Source: Panax quinquefolius (Eukaryota > Streptophyta > Magnoliopsida > Apiales > Araliaceae). Taken from it: DNA of 64,000 nucleotides. The stretch is from NCBI GenBank assembly GCA_020205615.1, contig CM035170.1:27933568-27997567 (forward strand). The letters run 5' to 3'. The position numbers and the translations under genes are program-made. The notes under the pieces are model-generated. The model ran no database searches. It was not told the origin of the DNA and saw nothing but the letters and a program-made list of their open reading frames with translations. This document shows, piece after piece, positions 45,117-56,547 of the stretch; positions within the stretch are counted from its first letter, which is position 1, and every line of letters begins with the position of its first letter.

Positions 45117-47473
45117 CTTGCAAGTCATGGTCGGTCAACGCAGTTTGACCTTCCATAACTTGCAATGTACATATGATCTAAGCTTCATTTCAAGCCCAGA
45201 TCAAATAACACATATCAGACTACAACTACAAACTTTCAAAACACAAAAATAAAACACAGACAACGATCTACAAGACCTGACATTTGGTTGTCAGAACACA
45301 TAGAAATTTTTTCCAGATTTTTTAAATCTTCAAATCCGAGCCTCTAGATGTTATGGATCTAACATCTAGCAACCCAAATCATCATTATACATCACTAACA
45401 ACATATTAAAACACATAATTATAGCATCTAACGGTGGATCAAAGGTCAGATTTTTTGATTAGGGTTTATACCTTTATGAACTAATTCTTGATTCTGACTC
45501 CTTGATCTGTTTTTGGTAAACATGGGGCTTGTATATGGGACTGGTATGCAACAAAAATTCGTGGGTTTTGGAAGAGAGAGAGAGGTGGAGTATTTGAGCA
45601 AAAATGAGCTAAGTTATTACACTTTCTCTCTCTCGATCTCTATATATATTGCATACAATGAATTTGCTGAATTAAGTGGCTGAGCTGCTGTTATTTGAAG
45701 TCAATGGAGTTGTTGGATTTGGTCACCAACTTCTCCTATTGTTAAAACCTATGGCTAGCTTCAATTATACAAGGGGGGGAAAATGGTCTTTTGATTTTCC
45801 AATTTAATGGCACTTTGGTAACTTGTCAAACCCTTAGGGTTTTGGGTTTGGGTTAGGGTTTAGGGTTTGAACCCATTAGGGTAAAAAAAAATAATTTCTA
45901 GAATTTACAATTTAGGGTTTGCACAAAAATAAATAAATAAATAAATAAATTTTAGTTTCTAAAATTTGAAATTAGGGTTTCTAATCACATAGACTTGATA
46001 ATTAGGTTTTGTTGTTTAATCGATTATCATTAAGCGTGCCTAATTAGCAATTAGGGTTTACAATTAGCAAATTTAGGGTTTATAATTTAGAAAATTAATA
46101 ATAAGGATTTATACCCTTAAAAAATTTATGGTTTTGAAAACAATTAAGATTCTCCTAACTAGGTTAATATCTTTAATACCTGGCCATTACAAACATTATC
46201 ATGATTACATAATTACATAACAAATTCTTAAAGTCATAAATGGCCTTTCAATTAGGGTTTCAAATCAATTAAGGTTTATAATTTAAATATTATGGTTTCT
46301 AAAATTAGGATTTGAAATATTAATTAGATTTCTCTAATTAACATTAAATTCTATAATACACCACTTAAATCACATAACACGTTATATAATGATCTCGAAC
46401 TCATAATTGAGATTTCAAATTAGGGTTTCCATTTGGTAATTCACCAATTATTATTTAAAGTTTCTAGTTTGTAAATTAGGTTTATAATTAGGGTCTCTTA
46501 TAATTAGGGTTTCTATAATTAGGGTTTTAAGTATAATACCTATACTCATTTACATTAACACGATTACCACTAATAACAACTTACACAATTCTTTAAAAGT
46601 CAAATTGACTTTTTGAATTAGGGTTAACAAATTAATACTAGGGTTTTGACATTATACACCATAATTGACCAATCATTGTCATCCACAAACATACAAAGAC
46701 ATATGTATAGTAATGAAAAAATCAAATATAATATTATTATATTTTTATTCTTATCCATTGATAAAAATCCAAAATTGGGGTTTGGATTCCATATTCGATT
46801 TATCTTCCATATTTAACCTTAATATTTAAGGTAAAATAATTAACTTATTAATCTATACTAAAATTTATATAATAAAATAATTATTATAATTATTCTAAAA
46901 TCATTTCATATATTATTTAAATAATATATAATTATATTTTAATGGAAAATATTTATTAAAATATTTCTACGATAAAATTAATTATTATAAGAATATACTT
47001 TATAATAATCAATAATTATAAAATAAAATGAGAAGTACGAGTCAATGCTTCATGTTGATTCATAGCTATTTGTTTAGTTATGGAAGATAATCATATAATT
47101 CTCGATGTGATATTTATATGATCCTTTGTTAGACTTGTTGAGCTAGTTATGCTCACTTCTTGTTTGAATTATATGATTGCATTTAAAGTAGAAACGTAAA
47201 CCCGAGAGTTCTAAGAGAGATAAAGGCAAGGCTAAGATGGATAGTAATTATCCTGTAATAGACTAGAGTATTTGTATGTAATATACTCATGAATAATGAA
47301 GAATGTATTGGTTTATGAACCGGGAAAGGAATTATTATTATTATTGTAATAAGAATATAGTAAGTACACTCATTTTGTTGTTATATTAATGGAATGATTT
47401 GTATGAATTGTGTGTAAGTGCTTTACCATCTGTAAGGGTTGGGAGATACCCGATTTGGGGGGTGTCGCGAGGT

Positions 47474-47485
47474 TGGTATCAAATC
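47474..47485 (+). promoter_or_regulatory. Primer-binding site of C2
   Basis: TGGTATCAAATC, identical to C1. The preceding LTR end reads TGTCGCGAGG where C1 has TGTCACAGG, a CAG-type change. Confidence 0.7.
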
Positions 47486-47708
47486 ATTAGGTTATAAAAC
47501 TTAAGGGGAAGAACCTTAGGCTAATAACCTCGTTAAGAAAGGAAAGGTGAAAGAAGTTTACTTCGAGTCAAATGAATTAATAAGGTATTGAGGAAACTTA
47601 GTACTGGAAAGATTTAAAAGATGGAAAGTAACCTAAATGGATTAAATGTGATTTGTGCTTATATTATTGTGTAATATGTACTAATCAATTTGTTATATGT
47701 TATTGTAG

Positions 47709-48373
47709 ATGTCAATTGATATCTTGATGTATAGGGATATATACATGGTAGTGGCGAGAGTTAGTGAATGAGTAGAAGCCAATACCTATGCCTGTAGGTA
47801 AAATACCTTTAGTGGTTCTAGAAGAATCAGAGCCCGAGGAATATTTTTCAGAGGAGGACTATTCTGAGGAGACCATGGGACTAACATCATATCTTAACAT
47901 GATGATAGATGTGGAGGATGATATGGAGGTAACATCGATTAATACGGTGATGCCTACATTAGATTTGAAACACCTCTGAATCTGATGAGAGGCAATGTAC
48001 CTCTCGGTGCTTGTGCGTAACGCAATGCGTGCATAATATGGTGCATCACCGAAAGAGGAGATCAGTGATCTTTATGGGGCCAAGGAGTCTACGTAATCAA
48101 ACTATGAGATAAAGCATGATGAAAAGGTGCTTATGCATGAGATAAGGCTTTAGGACTATAAGAACGAGGTCATAGAACCGTAAGAAATTGGTTGAGAAAG
48201 ACGAGGAAGATAGCACAAATGTCATATATAAATGATACATGGTCTGAGGATTTCAAAGTGAAAATAGATTGTTGTTATTCTATTGAGTGGGATAGACTCG
48301 ACATATCTATAAGTCAAGATATCGTGTTGATTCTAGCAAACGAGAAGCATGAGAATTTATTAGGCAGTATTAG
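47709..48373 (+). pseudogene. Acidic leader ORF of C2, frameshifted copy
   Basis: Homologue of 13602-14258 in C1. Residues VVLEESEPEEYFSEEDYSEE and YLNMMIDVEDDMEVTSINTVMP are identical between the two. Ends collapse through indels, several at CAG sites (for example ACCGAAAG for ACCAGAAAG). The upstream TACTAAT and TTATTGTAG are also conserved. Function unknown. Confidence 0.55.
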
Positions 48374-48665
48374 AAGTTATAACGGTAAATACTTTTGTGT
48401 AGTGACGTAAAACCCTTTTTGTATAACTAAAGGGTAGTCTTTTTGTAAATCCCAATTTTGTGAAAGTCGATCATGGGATATAAATGTAATAGCTTTTGGC
48501 TATGGAAAGAAAATTGTAAATAGTTGTGACTATGAAAAGCATATTAATATAATGAAGTTTTATTTAATATGCTTTTGTGGTGTATGAGTTATTATTGAGT
48601 TGATTCAACGACTAATAACTAAGTAAGCAAATAAGTAATAATGAGACTTTATTTATTTAATCGAA

Positions 48666-49795
48666 ATGCCATAAAGAAGAAGACAACGTAATCAAGAGGC
48701 GAGAATCGCATACCGATAATCAAGGGGTCCAAATAACCTATCGCAAGAGTTCATTAATTTATTAACCAATTGCATTTAACCAATAGGGGGTAGAGCACCA
48801 CAGGACCTAAGGTAGCCCGAACGACTACCTTTAAGGAATTTTAAAGTGTAGGTCCACGAGTTAAAGGAACAATGGACCCAATGGAGGCCCGAGACATGGG
48901 TCAAGGAAATAGAAAAGGCGTTTGTTATTACAAATGTAGTTGAGACACAAAAAGACTTCTTTTCACGACTTATATGATGAAGAGGGATGCCGACTCTTGG
49001 TGGGAGTCTCACTAGGGTGGGGCTAGAACGAATGTTGTTACATGGGAGCAGTTCAAGAAGGTATTCTTGAGAACTACTTCCTACTAGCATCTGAGGAGGA
49101 TGGAAATTAAGTTCTTAGAACTTAAGAAGGGGACATGTGATTTCCCCGATATGCGGTCAAATTCAATGAATTGGCAAGGTTTACTCCACACAAGTGGACA
49201 TGGGAGAGAGGAAGGCTAGTAGGTTTGAGTAGGGCCTAAAAACCCCGGCTCTATAGTAGGATTTTGGTTTTTCGAGTGCTTCATATGGGACCATTTTGGA
49301 AAAGCGATAATAGCGAGAGAGAGGGTAATAGTGAGGCGTTGACCCAATACCACAAGGAAGGAAAGAATAAGAGTAAAGGAGAGAGGAGGAACTAAGGCAA
49401 GAGGTTGCCGGTGGTAGTGGCGTATTATGCTAAAAGGAAAGAGTTTTAACTGGGAATCTTTGGGAGTGAGACAAGGGATCCTAAATGTAGGATGGAGGCA
49501 TCAAGACATGCGGAAAGACTCATCTAAGGAGTGTGTCTAAAGGAAAAGAGTTGTTATAATTGTGGGCGGGGAGGGTGACATATCACCCAATTGTCTAATC
49601 TAAGAAAAGTGCATTGGTATTTGTTTTTTGTTTGTGGGTCGATGGACCACATGGAAAGAAATTGCTCGAAGAAGGTGAGGAGGGTAGTAGGGGTTCGGTA
49701 GTGGTAATTTAGCCATTCTTGGACCAACACCATCACTGGGTGAACCCTCGGCCCAGAACATTTAATAAGAACGCCCAAGATCCGGTTGCATCGGC
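48666..49795 (+). pseudogene. gag of C2 with two zinc knuckles
   Basis: ATG at 48666 is followed by a stop within two codons, where C1 keeps MPPRRR. Further on, capsid-type sequence is readable (WVKEIEKAFVI, DADSWWES, VTWEQFKKVFL, FLELKKGTCDF). CCHC knuckles occur near 49555-49595 (CYNCGR) and 49630-49665 (VCGSMDHMERNC). The frame changes many times. The minus-strand ORFs at 48776-49090 and 49554-49778 are shadows of this gene. Confidence 0.75.
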
Positions 49796-49799
49796 GGAT

Positions 49800-50045
49800 G
49801 TAATAGTAGCATGTATCATTCAGTCAATGAAATAAATGCTTATGTGTTATTTGACTGGGTGCTACTTGTTCTTTTTATAGCATGTGGATTTGCTAAGCAT
49901 TTGGGATTAAACCCCGAAAAGTTAGAAATACCTTTAGGCGTTAAGGTAGCAAGCGAAGAGATAATTCCATTGAACACATTCATAGGGAATTATTTTATAG
50001 ATATTAGAAGTAACAGATTATCGGTAGATCTTTTCTGCAAATAAG
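49800..50045 (+). pseudogene. Aspartic protease of C2
   Basis: A 77-residue frame has NAYVLFD at the active-site strand and then GFAKHLGLNPE. The catalytic DSG/DTG triplet itself is lost to a small deletion just after the Asp. It would cleave the polyprotein. The rest (LEIPLGVKVASEE, NTFIGNYFIDI) resembles Tekay-like protease. Confidence 0.7.
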
Positions 50046-50289
50046 GTTAAGAGAATTGATGTAATTCTAGGTATGGATTGGTTAATTAACAATGAAAGGT
50101 AATAATAGATTGTCATAGAAAGAGTGTAAACTTAAGGCTTTCTAAGAAACACGAGGTGGTGTTTTATGGTAATAAATCATGGGGCGTTCTTGTTGTCTAA
50201 CCATGACCTAAGTTAGGAAGATGTTGAAGAAGGGGTGTAAGGGTTACGTGTGCCATGTTGTGGATACCCAAAGGTGGGAGCATCATTGG

Positions 50290-51230
50290 AGCAGATAATA
50301 GGGTAGTTCAAGAGTTCATGGATGTGTTTCGGGAGGAGTTACAGGTATTCGCCGAGATAGGGATGTAGAATTTGTGATTGATTTTGTTGCGGGTATGACA
50401 CCGTTTCAAAGGCACCATATAGAATGGGCGAGTAGAGATGAAGAGTTAATGGTTCAATTACGAGAACTGTTAGATGGAAAGTACATTTAACCAAAGTGTG
50501 TCTCCATGGGAGCACCAGATATTGTTTGTAAAGAAGAAGGATGGGTCGTTCTGACTTTGTATCGATTATCGAGAGTTGAACAAGTTAACGATTAAGAATA
50601 AATACCCGTTGCCCGGGATCGATGATCTATTTGATCAGTTGAAAGGAAGAAAAGTATTTTTCTAAAATAGATTTCGTCTGAGGTATCATCAACTAAAAGT
50701 AAGGAAGGAGGATGTACTAAGGCGAAGCGTTCAAAACTTCGTTATGGGCATTATGAGTTTCTGGTTATGTCGTTTGGGTTGACAAATCATGTGCCAAACC
50801 GCATTTATGGATATGATGAGCAGAGTGTTCAAGCGAGTATTTGGACAAGTTCGTTGTAGTGTTCATTGATGATATTCTAGTCTATTCTAAGATGCGGGAA
50901 GATCATCTTTGAACATTTAAGAATAGTGTTGGAAACACTACGGGAGGAGAAGTTATATCAGAAATTCACTGAAAGTGTGAATTTTGGCTTGAAACGAAGT
51001 CGATTTCTAGGACATGTTATAGATAAAGATGGCATATCAAGTAGATCCAGTGAAGGTGGAAGCGGTAAATGAGTGGGAGCAACCAAAATGCCAAGCAGAG
51101 GTTTGGAGTTTTACGGGGTTAGCGGGATCTTATAGAAGGTTCATTCGGGACTTTTCTAAATTAGCTACTCCGTTGTGAATAACAAGAAAGTCGGTGAAGT
51201 ATGAGTGGACGAGAAAAGTGTGAAAATAGT
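50290..51230 (+). pseudogene. Reverse transcriptase of C2
   Basis: Readable in several frames: FVKKKDGS and [28 protein letters not shown], and FIDDILVYSK with the catalytic FIDD at 50862-50873. Then REDH, the LGHVI-type thumb near 51005, and the SYRRFIRDFSKLATP connection. Frequent single-base indels split it. The wording matches B's RT, so the two elements are related. Confidence 0.85.
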
Positions 51231-51680
51231 TTTCAAGAACTAAAAAGGAGGTTAAGTAGAGGACACTGTATTATCCTTACCGGATGATCTGAGAAATTTT
51301 GTAGTTTATAGCGATGCTTAGCATAGAGGACTTGGTTGCGTGTTTATGCTGACATGCAAAGTCATTTCATTGTGTCATCACGCCGATTAAAGGATTATGA
51401 GAAGGTCTATCCTACTCATGACCTAGAATTGGCAGTTGTAGTCTTTGCCTTAAAAATATGGAGACATTATTTATACGGGGAAAAGTGTGAGATATACACG
51501 GACCATAAAAGTCTGAAATATATCTTCACATGAAGGAGTTGAATATGAGGCAGAGAAGGTGGTTAGAGTTGATAAAAGATTACGATTGTGATATCTTATA
51601 TCATCATCAGGGAAAGAAATGACGTAGTGGTAGGCCCGGCGCGTTAAATCGGAAGGTAGGGAAAATCTATTAATGTTAAC
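51231..51680 (+). pseudogene. RNase H of C2
   Basis: Frame 51336-51533 carries [35 protein letters not shown] and [12 protein letters not shown], the central RNase H motifs. The first Asp region (VVYSDA, near 51304) is in another frame. The ADALSR end near 51640 is corrupted. Confidence 0.85.
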
Positions 51681-51939
51681 GACTTAGAATGAGTTAATAG
51701 CGGAGATGGCAAAATGGAGTTAGAAGTTAAGTTACAAGTGAAGCGGTGGAGATGTTATTTTTAATGGAGACTCAACCAGCGATAGTGGAGCAGGTTAAGG
51801 AAGTACAAATAAATCTTGAAGAATGCGGCGAATGAAAAAAGATAATGAAGGATGATGTGAAGACTAAGTATAACCTTGATAAAGAAGGTTTACTTCGTTT
51901 TGAAGGAAGAATTTGGGTTCCAAATAATTGAGATTTAAA

Positions 51940-53195
51940 AAGAAGAGATTATGTGTGAGGCTCATAGTTTGAGGTACTCGATACATCCGGGTAGTACTAA
52001 GATGTATCAAGACCTTCGTCGAGAACTTTTGGTGGCCAAACATGAAGAGGAAATCGCGAATATGTTAGTAAGTGCTTAACTTGTTAGAAAGTTAAAATTT
52101 GAACACCAAAGACAAGAGTGGGTTATTGCATCCACTAGAGATTCGGAGTGGAAATGGGAGCATATCACCATGGACTTTGTGGTGGGACTTCAACAACGAG
52201 AAAGGATCGATGCTTATTTGGGTAATAATGCTATTGGATCGATTGTGAAATCGGCTCACTTTCTACCGATAGGAGTTAGGTATAACCTGAGCCGATTAGC
52301 TAAACTTTATGTCGAGGAAATTATTTCTAGACATGGGTTACTATTTTGATTGTGTCCGATCGTGATCCACGATTCACGTCGAACTTTTGGAGGAGTTGCA
52401 AGAGCAAATGGGAGCAGCATTTGAGATTGAGTACGACATATCATCCACAGACGGATGGACAAAGTGAACGGACAATTCAAATGCTAGAAGATATGTTAAG
52501 ATTTTGCGTTATGGATTTAAATGGGAGTTGGGACGAACATCTACCTTTGGTGGAATTTGCTTACAACAATAGTTTTCACGCTAGTATAGGCATGCCGCCT
52601 TACGAAGCGTTGTATGGGAGGAAGTGCAGAACACCACTTTGTTGGGATGAAGTAGGTGAACGTCGAATGTTGGGACCTGAGATGGTTCAACAAACGGCGG
52701 ACATGGTTAAGCTAATAAGAACCCGATTAGTAGCTGCTCAAGATAGAAAAAGAAAGTATGCAGATCCTCATTGATAGAATAGAGAATTTGAAGTAGGATC
52801 GTATGTCTTTCTAAAAGTGTCACCTTGGAAAGGGAAGATACGTTTTGGGAAGAAAGGAAGTTAAGTCCAAGGTTTGTAGGACCTTTTGAAATTTTAAGAA
52901 GGTAGGAGGAGGTAGCTTATGAAGTAGCCTTACCTCCCGAGATGGAAAAAAGAATACACAATGTGTTTCACGTGTCGGTGTTGCATCCTTATAAGCCGGA
53001 CTACAAACACGTAATAGAATATGAATCTATTCAAGTAGAAAAAGACTTAGCATATGAAGAACTTTCTATTCAGATTGTTGATAGGAAGGAACAAGTCTTG
53101 AGAAATAAAATAATACCTTGATAAAAGGTAATTTGGAGTAACCACGATCTTTGAAGAAGCAGCGTGGGAGCTCGAAAGTAAAAAATGAAGGAAAA
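51940..53195 (+). pseudogene. Integrase of C2 with chromodomain-like C-terminus
   Basis: The H2C2 region is near 51955-52090 (EAHS..., HPGSTKMY). The first catalytic Asp is in ITMDFVVGL near 52165. The best frame (52346-52774) holds IVSDRDPRFTS with the second Asp and TDGQSERTIQML with the Glu, 35 residues apart, so D,D(35)E is intact. GPF-module sequence (VAYEVALPPEM, HNVFHVSVLHPYKPDY) and a chromodomain-like end (YEELSIQIVDRKEQVLRNK, VIWSNHD) follow to about 53190. Unlike B and D it keeps Arg after the second Asp. Confidence 0.88.
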
Positions 53196-53250
53196 GTTTC
53201 CTCATTTGTTTATGTAATTATAGCGAGATTCTTGGGATGAGAATCCTTAT

Positions 53251-53262
53251 AAGGAGGAAGAA
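53251..53262 (+). promoter_or_regulatory. Polypurine tract of C2
   Basis: AAGGAGGAAGAA directly precedes the 3' LTR. Confidence 0.65.
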
Positions 53263-56200
53263 TATGCTTAGAGAATTTTGGATTTTGAATGAATTAAATT
53301 TTTATTTGATTATGTGGATTAAATGAATTTAATTGATTAATTATGTGAGTAAGATATTTGAAGGTGGATTTATGACCTAGAATGTGTGGATGTGGTTAGT
53401 ATTCGGCTATGTGCTAGGATTAATTGTTTTGAATTATCGAAGATGAAAATAAATGTTTTTCGAGAATTTTCCGTAAAAAACACTATTCATCAGATTTAGA
53501 TTCGGAGATTAGGTTTGAAATTACGAGAAAGCGTAATGATAGAATATGAAGATATAATGGAATATCGATAATATTTCTGGTTATGGCAAGCGAAGTTTTT
53601 TGCTGCGGACTTTAAAACCTAAGGGTTAGTGAAAAGAGATTTCAGAAAGGGAAATGAAAGGCGTATAATCATTTCGGTTATTATCACGTATGAGATATGA
53701 GTATTATACTAGTTTGAATATTATAGTATGGTATGAAGAATAGTCTGACGTATAATATGAATATCGTATAAGTACTAGACGAAGAATACGGAGTTATCTG
53801 GCATAGAATCACGATTTAGTTTATTGGATTATGAGTTAAGGATTTTGTATAATCAATTGGACTTAGATTAATAGCAAGCCTGATGAATTATGTAATCAAG
53901 CCCAAGTTAAGGCCCAATATTAATTTAAGACAAGCCCGATCAAGAAGTTAAGCGCAGTGGATCGAAGCCGTGGGTCATGGGATGGGTAAAACCCATTAGG
54001 GCGAACCGATGGGATGACCATGGAGGTGGTGGGCGACCACTTGGCCACCAAGTAAAGTGATTACTTGGTGGCTAAGTTAATGAGGAGGTGGGGAATAGTA
54101 AGGAGGTGGCCTTTTGACCATTTTGCCCCCATTTGATTTTCTATAAATCTGAAAGCTAGGGTTGGTCATTTTGGTGTTTTAAAATATTGTCCAATATATA
54201 TTGAGAGAGAAAAAGCTAGAAACACCTAATCAAGCTTACTTCCAAGCAAAACATAAGGCGTTTACCAAAAGCGCAAAAGAACGACAAAGGTAATAGTTCA
54301 GTAAACCTTAATCTTCATCTTTTTGATTTCTTTCTCGTAGAAGAATCATAGATTGGTGGAGCATGTTTAGTGAGGAGGAATAAGGATGACTATTAATAAT
54401 GAAAACATTGATAAGTCGTGAGCGAATAGAAATCGTAAGTGTTCACATGTAAGTTAAAACCAGTAGAAAGTGATGAGCGTTAACTTAGTTGTGATTGAGA
54501 CGATTTGAAAACCATCATAGCTAGGGTATGTGCATATTGTTTGGTTAGGATGTAGATGATGAATCAATGGAGTGTTCCATTTGATTTGGCTTATAGAACA
54601 CGAGTAAGTGTGAAGTTATGGTGAATTTGCGAAAATAGGCGTTAAGCGTCGAAATCGTAGAAATCTCGAGATTAAGAATTGAAAGTTGTCGTGTGACTTG
54701 AAAACGTTGGTTTTCAATGTCAACACGTGAGATAAGGTATTTAAGAGTCGTGGACGCGAGAATCGTCGAATTCGACTTATAACGAAGAAAGCGAGTATTG
54801 AGCGGCTCGAAAGCGATAAACGAGCGCTCAAAATGAACAAAAAGTTGAATTTGAGTTACTTAGATTCAAAATGTAAAATTCTTATATGAACACCTAGAGT
54901 ATGTAATTTGTGAGTTGTGGGCTTTTGAATGAGCAATTAGGATGTAAAGCGAATAAGTTATGAAGTAAGGGAGTTTCGTTGGAAAAACCGATTATCTGAG
55001 CTTAATTGATCTGTGAGGTGGGAAATAGCATGAACCAAACCCGACATAAAATGGCAGCGTATGGCAGCGGATTCAGAGCCTTGTCTCTGATTAAGGTGGC
55101 GTATGTATTAAAATTACTACTAGAGAGTGCGGCGTATGACCGGTGATGTAAATAGTTGACCGAGTTAGGTTTTATTCCATTTGAATGTAGGTAGAAGGTA
55201 AAGGCATGAATGTACTTAATGTATATAATAAGGTTGACTTTAAATCACTTATAAAGTGATAACGTTAGAAAGATTAGATATGGTTTAATAGGAATTAAAC
55301 AAAAGCATAAAAGTGTAATAAATAAACCACGAATGATGTTCAAGCGTTGGTACTTCTTGATAATGATGAATTAATCGGTTAATAACGTAAGAAACGTTAA
55401 TGAGCCATGATGAAGTATAATAAGTGAATTGACTTTATTAATGAAATAAATTCAAGTAAAACATAGAGAGAAAGAAGTTGGTTAAAAACAAATAAAGTAA
55501 GTTTGTTTGGTAGCTAATTATAGTGTGCTATGTGAATATATCGTATAGATCCATTAAAAAGTGAGAATTGTTGAATATTATATTCAAAGAGGCGGCTTGA
55601 AGGCAAGTTTTCTTAACAACTTGTCTAACCTCCGTGTTAGTCGAGTTTTACGTGATTCATGTTCTAAAATACATGAATGGTTTTAAAGAAAGAGAGTTGA
55701 TGCCTATTTTAACTTCGGCTAGACAAGTCTTGAAGAGTTGATTGATTTGTTTACAAGTCTTTCGATATAGAAGCTATTAGCGTTATGCTATGCCAAGTAT
55801 TTGAGTGCGGATGTAAAGGTAAGTTTGTCTATGAACAAACAAAAGTATTTTCATCGATTATTCGATGGGCTGCGAGGTTGCCAAATGTTAAACGTATAAA
55901 TCGTTTAACGGAAGAGTGTTGATCGACACCAGAATACAATAGGCTGATCACCTAGAAGTGCTCGTAAGTAATGCCGGATGGATGGCCTTAGTGCCAGGAT
56001 GTCCTTTTCAAGTATGAAAATGAAAAGAGTATGTTCATGGTCTTTTGATCGGTTCAGAATTCCTAAGCTATTATATATACTTTGGAATTATTGTTATGAA
56101 ATGAGAAATCTTGGTCGAATGCTTCATGGTGATTCATAGCTACTTGTTGAGTTATGAAGATAATCATATAATTCTCGATGTGGTATTTATATTATCCTTT

Positions 56201-56447
56201 CTTAGACTTGAGCTGAGCTAGTTATGCTCACTTCTTGCTTGAATTATATGATTGTAGCTAAAACGAAATTGTTGAGAGTTCTAAGAGATAAAGCCAAGTC
56301 TAAGATGGATAGTTAATTATCCTGTAATAGAATTAGAGTATTTGTATGTAATATACTTATGAATAACGAAGAATGTATTGGTTTATGAACATGGGAAATG
56401 AATTATTATTATTATTGTAATAAGAATATAGTAAGTACAATCATTTT
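53263..56447 (+). repeat. 3' LTR of C2, cut by the scaffold gap
   Basis: Colinear with the C1 LTR. It starts TATGCTTAGAG instead of TGTAACGCCCGAG, has its TATA at 54142-54149, and lacks the copia solo LTR, with the empty site at about 55673-55690. About 95 bp of its end are missing at the N run. Confidence 0.85.
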
Positions 56448-56547
56448 NNNNNNNNNNNNNNNNNNNNNNNNNNNNNNNNNNNNNNNNNNNNNNNNNNNNN
56501 NNNNNNNNNNNNNNNNNNNNNNNNNNNNNNNNNNNNNNNNNNNNNNN
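56448..56547. other. Assembly gap of exactly 100 N
   Basis: A run of 100 N, the usual placeholder for a gap of unknown size. It joins the C2 LTR to the middle of an A LTR, so adjacency across it is not proven. Confidence 0.98.

Larger units (their letters stand above)
38313..47029 (-). mobile_element. Element A2: partial left LTR, internal region and right LTR
   Basis: 38313-39997 equals the part of the A LTR that lies right of B in A1. 39998-41759 is the internal region, with the same gag remnants and a perfect primer-binding site. 41760-47029 is the right LTR, truncated at the same base as A1. A2 lacks the TGTAAAGCC half of its left LTR. Sequence at 44.4-45.4 kb is the cleanest copy of that LTR stretch in the window. 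Confidence 0.8.
47030..56447 (+). mobile_element. Element C2: nearly complete Tekay-like chromovirus lacking most of its 5' LTR
   Basis: Plus-strand order: end of the 5' LTR (47030-47470), primer-binding site, leader ORF, gag, protease, RT, RNase H, integrase with chromodomain-like tail, polypurine tract (53251-53262), and 3' LTR (53263 to the N gap). The left edge is the recurrent A-to-C breakpoint. Pol is full of stops and frameshifts as read, but all domains are recognisable. Confidence 0.85.

Noticed and set aside
48776..49090. 104-residue minus-strand ORF
   Set aside because: Shadow of the plus-strand gag of C2, whose capsid wording is readable on the other strand.
47030..53262. C2 as an old, decayed element
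   Set aside because: Not accepted as stated: many of its breaks fall on CAG/CTG positions and may be sequencing error, so its age cannot be judged from the stops.
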